From contig NZ_SNWM01000001.1 in NCBI RefSeq assembly GCF_004362245.1, forward strand, positions 806,001-870,000: a stretch of DNA of 64,000 nucleotides, given 5' to 3'. The notes under the pieces are model-generated. The model saw only the letters and a program-made list of their open reading frames with translations. It was not told the origin of the DNA and made no database searches. Every line of letters begins with the position of its first letter. The first letter of the stretch is position 1. This DNA comes from Pedobacter duraquae (GTDB taxonomy: Bacteria; Bacteroidota; Bacteroidia; Sphingobacteriales; Sphingobacteriaceae). Shown piece by piece: positions 27,157 through 35,002 of the stretch. The position numbers were made by a program, and so were the translations under genes.

Positions 27157-28626
27157 TTAGCCTTTAATAAGTAATGTGTTAAAAGAATCACCTTTCAAGG
27201 TTGCTGAAACAGAAAATCCACCGATTTTAATGTTCACCTTACGGTCAGTAGCGGCTTCATTATGTACAAGCACTACAACGCTCTTGTCAGGATTCCGGAA
27301 AGCAATAATATTTTTGTCCAGTCCACTAGTCTCCAGATATTTCGCTCCCGCTTTCACATAATGACTAAAATGCTTCATCAGGTAATACTCGTAATTGTAA
27401 GTGTATGTCTTTGCTTTTTCGTCAACTGTAATTAATGAATTCTGATACCATCCCCAGGTGCTTTTTCCGCCTACCGGTAAAGACAGATTCCAGTATTCGT
27501 AGGTCTTTACTCCATTATTGAGATATTGCTGTAATAGCGTCCAGGAGTACTTAGCGTATGCCCAGTCGTTCAGCCCATTGCCACATTCATGCTCCGTTTG
27601 ATACAACGGCAATTCCGGATAGCGCGAATGGATATCTCCAATGGCCATTTTACCATCCCATTGAAAACCAGCACCCTTGATAAAGCCACCACTTTTTTCA
27701 GTCGTTAATACCGTATCTACTAATGCAGGGTTACCCTTTTCTACAGTTCCCATAAAGATGTCAACGCCAAGTTTATTCATCTCCGGGCCCAGATAACTCA
27801 CAAAATCCGAAAGTCCTTTAGCGGTCCATGTTGCACTTGGAAAGGTTTGTGGCGAATTAAATTCATTCTGCGGCATCACCATAGCGATCTTAATACCCTC
27901 ATTTTTATAAGCCTGTATAAATTTCGAGAAGTAACGGGCGTACGCCTCGAAATACTGGGGTTCCTGAATGAACATATTGGTTCCTGCCTTCCCTACTTGA
28001 TTTGGCTGAATGCCATTGTCAAGCCCGGCAAAATTAAAACGTAAGTCCCTCCAGGCAGTCACCCCGTTTTTAGGAAATGCCGCACCAGCATAATGTTTGT
28101 TGTATTTCATCCATTGCGGCGGAGACCAGGGAGATGCCCAAAGTTTTAACTCCGGATTATATTTCAAAGCAGACTTGATAAATGGAATCAGGGTTTCTTT
28201 ATCGTTATCAATACTGAAATTCTTCATTTCAAAATCACCGGCCGTCTCATTATACGAATACCATTGACGCGAAAAATCATTTGCGCCAATTGGCATTCTG
28301 AAGACTGTAAAATTTGCGCCAACACCAGGTGCAAACAGTTCTTTGAATATGCTGCTCCTGTCGGTTGCCGAAAGTGCACTCAACGATGTCCAGCCCAATT
28401 CATTAAAACAAGCGCCAAATCCCTCTATCGTTTGCCTCGGCTTTTCTGTAAATACAGTCGCATCAGCAACACCGTCCCTGGAAATTTTCGAATCTTTCTG
28501 AACTTCCCATTTTGCAGTGGCAGTTGTGCTTACCCATTCCACTTTCTGGGCTTTGGAGGTTAGAGAGCCTGCAACAGAAATAGCTAATGCTATAACCAGG
28601 CTGGCACGTGTGTAATTTGATCTCAT
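27157..28626 (-). CDS. Glycoside hydrolase family 30 enzyme
   Basis: A 489-residue secreted enzyme (signal ending SKAQ near 26). GH30 marks: QTIEGFGACFNELGWTSLS, FRMPIGANDFS, LWASPWSPPQWMK, acid/base Glu in VMPQNEFNS and nucleophile Glu in YQTEHECGNG, then a C-terminal beta-sandwich (NIIAFRNPDKSVVVLVHNE). GH30 includes endo-beta-1,6-glucanases, endo-beta-1,6-galactanases and glucosylceramidases; sequence alone does not settle which. It follows the TonB receptor by 12 nt and is likely the endo-acting enzyme of the operon. Confidence 0.92.
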   Translation of the reverse strand: MRSNYTRASLVIALAISVAGSLTSKAQKVEWVSTTATAKWEVQKDSKISRDGVADATVFTEKPRQTIEGFGACFNELGWTSLSALSATDRSSIFKELFAPGVGANFTVFRMPIGANDFSRQWYSYNETAGDFEMKNFSIDNDKETLIPFIKSALKYNPELKLWASPWSPPQWMKYNKHYAGAAFPKNGVTAWRDLRFNFAGLDNGIQPNQVGKAGTNMFIQEPQYFEAYARYFSKFIQAYKNEGIKIAMVMPQNEFNSPQTFPSATWTAKGLSDFVSYLGPEMNKLGVDIFMGTVEKGNPALVDTVLTTEKSGGFIKGAGFQWDGKMAIGDIHSRYPELPLYQTEHECGNGLNDWAYAKYSWTLLQQYLNNGVKTYEYWNLSLPVGGKSTWGWYQNSLITVDEKAKTYTYNYEYYLMKHFSHYVKAGAKYLETSGLDKNIIAFRNPDKSVVVLVHNEAATDRKVNIKIGGFSVSATLKGDSFNTLLIKG

Positions 28627-28638
28627 ATTTATATTTGG

Positions 28639-30876
28639 TTAGAAATGGAAATTTAAGGTTCCTTCAACAGTGAAAGGTCTAATATAAGAACCATTTAGGA
28701 TGGTATTATAATAAGATGAAGGATCTGTAATCAGTTCAGCACCAGAGATAGTGCCTGAAGCGCCGCGCTGATTTAATGGATTTACCACAGTAACCCCAAA
28801 ATCGAAGTTTTTATTGATTTTATAAGTCGTGCCGGCAAAAGTTTCCCAACGACTTTTAAAATAAAGTACATTGGTCAGATTGGCAAACTGCTTACTATAA
28901 TATCTTAAGCTTGCCCAAAACCTGAACTTGTTCATGGTATAGCTCGGATCGATTTCCATTAATGTTTTAGAGATACCCAATACATTTTTACCATTGTAAT
29001 CATAGTTGTTGCCAAAGGCCCCGAAAGTATAGTTCTGGTAAATCGGATTCTGCAGCGTGATCAGATAATGAAGGCTAAAGTTTTTGAATGGTGTTGTTAC
29101 AACATCAGTTGTCCAGCCAATGGTTTTGATGCCATAATAAACTGTTGTTGAGGTAGCCTGACTACTATTAGCTGGGTTTACCAGGTTTAAACGCGTTAGG
29201 TTGTTGTTTTGTGTGAGATAGTTTACGGACGACACAAGACTGAATTTATCGCCATTGAGGTATAATCCAAAGCTACCATACGGCATTTTTGTTTTAGCCA
29301 GATTAGGTACAACAGCACCAGAATAACTTTCTAATTGTCCATTCTTCTCGGTATAAAGCAACTCGGCAATCAGACCGAACTTAGGTGTTATTTTGTACAC
29401 CGCATTTACATCTAACGAAGTGTGAAACCAGTCGTGGTTTAACGGCGTCGTAGGATAATTACCCAACACAACGCCATCGGTCCGGTCTTGTGTACTGTAA
29501 TTACCATTTATCTTGTGATAGCGCAGATTTAGTCCATAGGTAACAGATAGCCGGTCAGACACTGTCCAGTCGTCAGAAAAGAATGCAGCAAGTTTATTCT
29601 CATAACCGTCATGGTATTCACTGCCCACATTATAATAATAAAATCCGGCAGCATCGGTATTTGAAGCACCACCGCCAGGGGTATTCCTAAACAGCTGAGC
29701 AGGATTAGGCCCTACTTCCTGATAATAAAACGTTCTGTTTGAAGTGAATTTGTCAACATTATAATAAGATTCTGTTAACCCAACCCGCCAATTATGCCGC
29801 GCTGTTTTATTTACTAAATCCACCCTCGCCATTGCTGTTTGAGTGGGTACATTTGGACTGTGCATACCCAAAACAGATTGTACATCGCCTGTATATTTCG
29901 ATCCGTTTGCATACGTAAACTGATCATTTGCAGCCTGGCTCAGCGTGGCTAATGGAATAGTATATAACTGCGTCGCCTTTGCGCCATGGTAGCGGGCATT
30001 AAAATTAAGTTTCCAACGGTCACTCACCTGGTAGTTCCCGGTAATGTCGATAGTATTTGTTGTGGTATAAGCATCATCTGCCAGACTTACATTTTTGTAA
30101 TCTCCAGTCAACACATCTTTAAACCTCAGCATTCCACTATTGATAAAATAAGAATCCCGGCCAATTCTGAAGTTGGCCAGCTCTTCTGCATTTCCACCTT
30201 CCTGATAATTGAAAATACTATAATTGGTTAAAGACGCAGATTTTGTATGCTTATATAAAAGATTAACTTCCCCTTTTTTAAAGTGTTTGCTAATCCCTGC
30301 CCTGTAAATTTGTGTTTTGTCTACATATTTAGCAAAACCGAGGTCGTATGTAGAAGGATCAAAATTTTCATATACTCCAGCTGTATAATACCAGCCATCT
30401 GAAATCTTTCCAGATACACTCAAATCACCTTTTAACCAGCCAAATTGATTCGAGGAAAGTGTACCAAAAACCTCAGTTTTATCGGACCCGGCCCTGCTAT
30501 AAGAATTAACTGCAAATCCAAGTGCACCTTGAGTAATAGCAACTTCTCCAAGTTTTAATAAACCTGTTTGTCCCAGACTTACACTTTGTCTCCAGCTTGA
30601 TGTGGGTAGTTCAGGCCAGAAGAAATGTACAACGGGCATGTTATTTTCCAGAATTGTTATTCCACCCACGCTGGAAGGCAGGCCGATATTTACCTCCCTG
30701 GGGCCGGTATTATTGGCGGCATTTAACATCACATTTCTGTTTTGCTCCTCTTTGTTTGAAGATTTAGCAGGCTTGACTTTAACGGTGTCAGCAGTGTTTT
30801 TTTTGTCTTGGGCACGAACGCTCATGGTAAAGCATCCAGAAGCCCCAAGTAAGAGGACGAGTAGTTTCTTGTTCAT
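28639..30876 (-). CDS. TonB-dependent outer-membrane receptor (no SusD partner)
   Basis: A 745-residue receptor-like barrel with signal peptide (ending VRAQ near 23). It lacks the N-terminal carboxypeptidase-regulatory-like domain of SusC proteins. A plug-like part (VGGITILENNMPVVHFFWPE, VAITQGALGFAVNSYSR) is followed by many aromatic-edged beta strands and a terminal FHF. It is the first gene of an operon with GH30, GH42 and GH3 and no SusD gene, so glycan uptake would work through this single receptor. The short, atypical plug makes a TonB box hard to place. The divergent Nudix-type regulator likely controls it. Confidence 0.82.
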   Translation of the reverse strand: MNKKLLVLLLGASGCFTMSVRAQDKKNTADTVKVKPAKSSNKEEQNRNVMLNAANNTGPREVNIGLPSSVGGITILENNMPVVHFFWPELPTSSWRQSVSLGQTGLLKLGEVAITQGALGFAVNSYSRAGSDKTEVFGTLSSNQFGWLKGDLSVSGKISDGWYYTAGVYENFDPSTYDLGFAKYVDKTQIYRAGISKHFKKGEVNLLYKHTKSASLTNYSIFNYQEGGNAEELANFRIGRDSYFINSGMLRFKDVLTGDYKNVSLADDAYTTTNTIDITGNYQVSDRWKLNFNARYHGAKATQLYTIPLATLSQAANDQFTYANGSKYTGDVQSVLGMHSPNVPTQTAMARVDLVNKTARHNWRVGLTESYYNVDKFTSNRTFYYQEVGPNPAQLFRNTPGGGASNTDAAGFYYYNVGSEYHDGYENKLAAFFSDDWTVSDRLSVTYGLNLRYHKINGNYSTQDRTDGVVLGNYPTTPLNHDWFHTSLDVNAVYKITPKFGLIAELLYTEKNGQLESYSGAVVPNLAKTKMPYGSFGLYLNGDKFSLVSSVNYLTQNNNLTRLNLVNPANSSQATSTTVYYGIKTIGWTTDVVTTPFKNFSLHYLITLQNPIYQNYTFGAFGNNYDYNGKNVLGISKTLMEIDPSYTMNKFRFWASLRYYSKQFANLTNVLYFKSRWETFAGTTYKINKNFDFGVTVVNPLNQRGASGTISGAELITDPSSYYNTILNGSYIRPFTVEGTLNFHF

Positions 30877-30926
30877 AACAGCAATTTCAATATCTGGCTT
30901 AGAAAAGTAAAAGACCTTTACTTTCT

Positions 30927-30949
30927 CATTGTTTCATTATGAATCAATA
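30927..30949. promoter_or_regulatory. 23-bp inverted repeat, candidate operator
   Basis: CATTGTTTCAT, one central base, ATGAATCAATA: 9 of 11 positions pair. It lies 51 nt upstream of the TonB receptor start and 146 nt from the divergent Nudix regulator, so it is a candidate site for that regulator. Confidence 0.45.
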
Positions 30950-31009
30950 GTATTATATTTTATTTACACTTGCAAATAATTATTTTAGTCCTATTATTGC
31001 TAACTCTAG

Positions 31010-31021
31010 GCAACCGGTTGC
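31010..31021. promoter_or_regulatory. Perfect palindrome GCAACCGGTTGC
   Basis: A 12-bp perfect palindrome with a central CCGG between the two divergent transcripts. Its form resembles LacI-type half-sites, but no LacI protein is encoded nearby. It could be a second operator of the glycan operon. Confidence 0.4.
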
Positions 31022-31094
31022 AGAAACAGTGTTTAAACAATTAAAAAGAGGCATTATGTGGTCAGAATAGTCCACATAAAAAAATAAGAGTTTG

Positions 31095-31832
31095 ATGAAA
31101 AAAGACGATAGGATTATAGAACTAAGCAAGATATTCTGGGAAAAAGCTGTTCCGAGTGTATCGATAGATTGCGTGGTATTTGGATTTCACAACGATTCCT
31201 TAAATGTACTATTGTTAAGAATGAAAGGAGAAGAAGCATGGATGTTACCGGGGGGGTATCTATTCAAAGACGAGTCTATGGAAGACGCCGCGCGACGGAT
31301 TCTTTATGAACGAAGTGGCGCAGAACGAATCTTCCTCCATGCCTTCGGCATCTTCGGAGGACTAAACAGATCTGAATCTTTTTTCGATGCCTACGATGAT
31401 ACCCTTTGGCACAAGCAGCGTTTTGTTACTGCCGGTTATTATGCACTGGTAGATCAAACTGCCGTGACACCGGCAATAGATGAATTTTCTGATCGTTGTG
31501 AGTGGCTTCCTGTTGATCAGCTTCCGGCTATGTTAATGGACCATGGATTAATCGTACAAACCGCTTTAACAAGTTTGCGCGAGCAACTCAGCCATAAACC
31601 TATCGGCTATAATCTTTTGCCGGAAACATTTACCATGCCTGAGCTCCAATCGCTCTATGAAACTATTTTGGGAGAACAGCTTAATCGTGGTAACTTTTAC
31701 AGAAAAATCATGAGGTACAATATACTGATCAAGCTGGATGAACCGCGTAAGGGCGGTGCACATAAAGCACCTAACTTATATCGCTTCGATGAAGAACAAT
31801 ATAAAAAAGCGCTAAGTCAGGTATATTGGTAA
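31095..31832 (+). CDS. Nudix-domain transcriptional regulator (NrtR/AraR-like)
   Basis: A 245-residue protein with an N-terminal Nudix fold (about 15-150) and a C-terminal winged helix (about 165-240: FTMPELQSLYETILGEQLNRGNFYRKIM). The Nudix box reads G-x5-E-x7-R-I-L-Y-E-R-S-G, with two of the usual catalytic glutamates replaced, so it is probably a ligand sensor and not an enzyme. Relatives in Bacteroidota (AraR, NrtR types) sense sugars or ADP-ribose derivatives. It is divergent from the GH30/42/3 operon, its likely target. The ATG at 31095 is used; an in-frame TTG lies directly before it. Confidence 0.85.
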   Translation: MKKDDRIIELSKIFWEKAVPSVSIDCVVFGFHNDSLNVLLLRMKGEEAWMLPGGYLFKDESMEDAARRILYERSGAERIFLHAFGIFGGLNRSESFFDAYDDTLWHKQRFVTAGYYALVDQTAVTPAIDEFSDRCEWLPVDQLPAMLMDHGLIVQTALTSLREQLSHKPIGYNLLPETFTMPELQSLYETILGEQLNRGNFYRKIMRYNILIKLDEPRKGGAHKAPNLYRFDEEQYKKALSQVYW

Positions 31833-31834
31833 TC

Positions 31835-32800
31835 TTAGTTAAACTTCCCAGGTGTAAAGTCCATCATGTCTTCAACTTCGGCATCTTTCATTGATAAAAA
31901 ACGAATGACAGCACTGTTGAAATCGTCTGGGATCTCGACAGGAGCATAGTGCGTTGCTCCCTTAAAAATCAACAATTTGCCATTTGTAATCTCCTTCGCT
32001 ATGTAGCGGGTATGTTTCTCCAGAATCATATCTTGCTCTCCCGCCATCACAAGCACCGGTGCCTGAATATGATGCAGGTCATCTGTAGTGACATGTGGCT
32101 CTTGTAAAATCATAGTATAAAGTCTGACCGTCGTCTTAGCCTTTGGATCAGATGATTTTTTCAGCTGATCCAATTGCTTTGCAACCTCATCGAGGATATG
32201 CCTCGGCAACGCCTGTTCGGTAGGCTCCGTATTGGCTCCCATGGTAGCAAGCCTGTGTACATAAGACGGGTATTTATAAGCCATAATCAATCCGGTATTC
32301 CCACCATCGCTCCAGCCTAAAATATTTACTTTAGGAATGTGCAGACTATCAAGCAGCGTTTTCATGTCCTCTGCAAAAAGATCGTACGACAGTGCGCCAG
32401 TGCTGGTATCTGTACTTTTACCTTGTCCACGTGTATCAACAGCGATAACCTTATATTTTTCCGAAAATACTTTAATTTGTTTCTTGAACGCTTTGATGGA
32501 TTGATTGTTGCCATGCAATAAGAGCAATGGGGCGCCTTTTCCATATAGCTCATAATAAATACTTGCATCCTTTACAGATACCCTCCCACTTGCCAAAGCA
32601 TTGTTTCCATAAGGGATGGATGGTTTAAGTTCTGGGTCCCAATCATTCTTTAATCCCACTTCACTAATTGGCTTTCCATCAATTTTACCTGTCAATACTT
32701 TTTCAAAATCAAGGTTGTAAAGCGTATCAGGATACAGCGATTTATTTTGTGAGGATGCAGTTCCCACCCCACACAGCAGGATAAATAGTAATAAGCGCAT
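31835..32800 (-). CDS. Secreted alpha/beta hydrolase
   Basis: A 321-residue hydrolase with signal peptide (MRLLLFILLCGVGTASSQ); this start is chosen over an ATG 42 nt upstream that would precede it with a polar stretch. The fold motifs are LLLLHGNNQS (oxyanion hole), nucleophile Ser in GWSDGG, Asp in AGEQDMI and His in GATHYAP. It is convergent with the Nudix regulator, 2 nt apart. The catalytic half closely resembles the C-terminal half of the fusion protein at 45451-47148 (shared KVIAVDTRGQGKSTD-type and GWSDGGNT segments), so the two are paralogues. Substrate unknown. Confidence 0.9.
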   Translation of the reverse strand: MRLLLFILLCGVGTASSQNKSLYPDTLYNLDFEKVLTGKIDGKPISEVGLKNDWDPELKPSIPYGNNALASGRVSVKDASIYYELYGKGAPLLLLHGNNQSIKAFKKQIKVFSEKYKVIAVDTRGQGKSTDTSTGALSYDLFAEDMKTLLDSLHIPKVNILGWSDGGNTGLIMAYKYPSYVHRLATMGANTEPTEQALPRHILDEVAKQLDQLKKSSDPKAKTTVRLYTMILQEPHVTTDDLHHIQAPVLVMAGEQDMILEKHTRYIAKEITNGKLLIFKGATHYAPVEIPDDFNSAVIRFLSMKDAEVEDMMDFTPGKFN

Positions 32801-32879
32801 GGTCGTTAAGTTTTCGTCTAAACTAATACTAACGGTACTCACTATTTTTTATTTAACAGATTTTAACGCAACCGCAAAG

Positions 32880-34073
32880 CTATAAATAACTTAACCACCA
32901 CTGCTGATGCGATTTCTTATACTTGCTAAACCATCGGCAGGGAAAATATAAGATCCCGATCACCAACAACCAGATCAGATACACACCCGATAGATTAACG
33001 CCAAATTGTTCGGGACGAAACAGCATAATCGAATCCTTCGTCACAATGTCAGAAACACCATATCCCTGAATAAAGAAGAGTACAATATTCAACACCCTGA
33101 GCAGGTAAAAATGGAGCACATAATAAAAAAATGGTACACTCCCATAAAGAGCCAGCATACGGGTAAATGCATTTTCAACTTTTTCTACTGCAGATAAGAA
33201 TATTAACCCCGGACCGATAGTCATGCATAAATACATCAATGACGGCGGGTATTTACTGACGTTAAAAAATGAAATAACCGATAAGGCTGTGGTACTTTGA
33301 ATTTTCCAGGGTGCAGGGTCCCCATAGATATTAAACGTTCTGAGTAGCAAAAATAATAACGTTAGCGTAATACCTGAAGTCAAAACTATTTGCTTTCGTT
33401 TTTTAAGATCAAAAGTTGGTCGGTAAACCTCTCCCAGCACATAACCAAGAAGCATCACTCCTGTCCAAGGAAGAATAGCATAAAGTATAATAAGTGCATG
33501 TGTCTTATTCATTTCTATAAAAGCACCAAAGGCTGTAAAAAACAATTTCCAGAGAAATCCACTCACCCCGTTGAGCGGTAAGTTCATGCCAGTAATCAGG
33601 TCATGCCCAAAGAATAACAGTATACCTATGCCTGCTATGACAGGCAGGGGCAGCCAAATCAGTAAGGCCAGTAAAATCATACTTACACCGATAACCCAAA
33701 TCACCTGAAAAATGAGTAAATGATAAAGTGGATCAAGTGTAATAGCAAAAGTAATAAACACAAATTCTACGGCAATCAGCCAAAGTCCACGCTTGAGCAA
33801 AAAGATGCTCAACTGTTTTTTAGACCTGCGGACACTGCTTAGATTCACCGATACACCACTCAAGAAAACAAATATAGCAGCACAAAAATGTGTAATCCAA
33901 CGTGTAAAAAACAGGATTGGTGTTGTTGTAGCCAGATTGGTTGGGTCGGTACCAAACAAATGAAAAAAGTCACGGGTATGATCCAGCGCCATAATGATCA
34001 TGATCAACCCACGCAGGATATCTATTGATTCGATGCGGAACTTGGTTTCCGGAATCGCTGACGCTGTAAGCAT
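32880..34073 (-). CDS. DUF1624/HGSNAT-like membrane protein
   Basis: A 397-residue integral membrane protein with about ten helices. It opens with the family motif RIESIDILRGLIMIIMALDH (residues about 13-32), with an Asp/His pair as in acetyl-CoA:heparan-alpha-glucosaminide acetyltransferases. Such proteins may move an acetyl group across the membrane onto a sugar, but bacterial members are mostly uncharacterised. No polysaccharide genes adjoin it. It is followed 79 nt later by the alpha/beta hydrolase on the same strand. Confidence 0.85.
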   Translation of the reverse strand: MLTASAIPETKFRIESIDILRGLIMIIMALDHTRDFFHLFGTDPTNLATTTPILFFTRWITHFCAAIFVFLSGVSVNLSSVRRSKKQLSIFLLKRGLWLIAVEFVFITFAITLDPLYHLLIFQVIWVIGVSMILLALLIWLPLPVIAGIGILLFFGHDLITGMNLPLNGVSGFLWKLFFTAFGAFIEMNKTHALIILYAILPWTGVMLLGYVLGEVYRPTFDLKKRKQIVLTSGITLTLLFLLLRTFNIYGDPAPWKIQSTTALSVISFFNVSKYPPSLMYLCMTIGPGLIFLSAVEKVENAFTRMLALYGSVPFFYYVLHFYLLRVLNIVLFFIQGYGVSDIVTKDSIMLFRPEQFGVNLSGVYLIWLLVIGILYFPCRWFSKYKKSHQQWWLSYL

Positions 34074-34246
34074 AGAAATGTAATTTTATAATGACTGACC
34101 TTACCGAGGCAGAATGCAAACCACTGAAACAATACGGATTACATATTTATAAGCCTTTAGCTAACATACAAATAAATCAATGACCGAACAAAAAACAACT
34201 GTACAAATCAGTTCGGATTCATTTTTTTTCTATTTTAGGCCACCCT

Positions 34247-34795
34247 ATGTTAAAGCCGATCCACTTTGAAACAGATAATTTTGTGATCCACCCTTTTGGT
34301 GCGGAAGAGTTTGAACGCCTGGATCAATTAGCCGAAGAAATCTTTGCTATCTTATCTGATGAAAAAACACTCACCTTTATTCCAAGCAAGCGGCTTAATA
34401 ATCTGGAAGAAACCAAAGCTTTCCTCAGAATATCGTTGGTAAATTTTCACACCGGCCGCAATTTCCTCCATTTTATCACAAGCAAACAGGAACATAAAGT
34501 AGTCGGAATTATAGATTTGATTTCTCCAGCTGTAGCTAAAGAGCATTATAAAATTGACCGCTACCCCTATTTCATAGAATTCTATTTAAGCAGTTTCGCC
34601 AGTGGCTGTTATATTATGACCCAGCTCCTGCCAGTGGTTGTAGAAAGTATTCTCGACCAAGGCATACCAACACTCGCAGCGGTAGTTAACAGGCAGAATA
34701 CTGCCGCTAAAAAAGTACTGCAAAAAGCGAAGTTTAAACTTAAAAACAGATTCGACATCGTTCAGGATTATTACGAAACACATACGCATAACTAG
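34247..34795 (+). CDS. GNAT-family N-acetyltransferase
   Basis: A 182-residue acetyltransferase-like protein. It has the RimJ/RimL-type layout: an N-terminal strand FVIHPF, LEETKAFLRISL, the central KVVGIIDLIS strand, and the late VVNRQNTAAKKVLQKAKFKL helix-turn that usually contacts CoA. The acetyl-CoA loop (R/QxxGxG/A) is degenerate (SSFASGCYI), so activity is not certain. Single gene; substrate unknown. Confidence 0.75.
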   Translation: MLKPIHFETDNFVIHPFGAEEFERLDQLAEEIFAILSDEKTLTFIPSKRLNNLEETKAFLRISLVNFHTGRNFLHFITSKQEHKVVGIIDLISPAVAKEHYKIDRYPYFIEFYLSSFASGCYIMTQLLPVVVESILDQGIPTLAAVVNRQNTAAKKVLQKAKFKLKNRFDIVQDYYETHTHN

Positions 34796-34887
34796 TCCTC
34801 ACCGGTAACGCAGACAGGATAGGTTTATGAGGTTTAGTAATACTTCCTTTATCTACAAAGAACATTTTAGCAAAAACCCTACAAAAC

Positions 34888-34905
34888 ATTTCAAACGATT
34901 GAAAT
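34888..34905. promoter_or_regulatory. 18-bp palindrome upstream of the 7TM/zinc-ribbon gene
   Basis: ATTTCAA, four bases, TTGAAAT: seven perfect pairs, 98 nt upstream of the start at 35003. Candidate operator; regulator unknown. Confidence 0.4.
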
Positions 34906-35002
34906 CAGCCTAAACACAATATTCGTTTCCCAAACACTTGATTTTGGTTCCGCAGCATGAAATTATCAGTATACTCATGTTGAATTCTAACCAAATGTAT
35001 TC

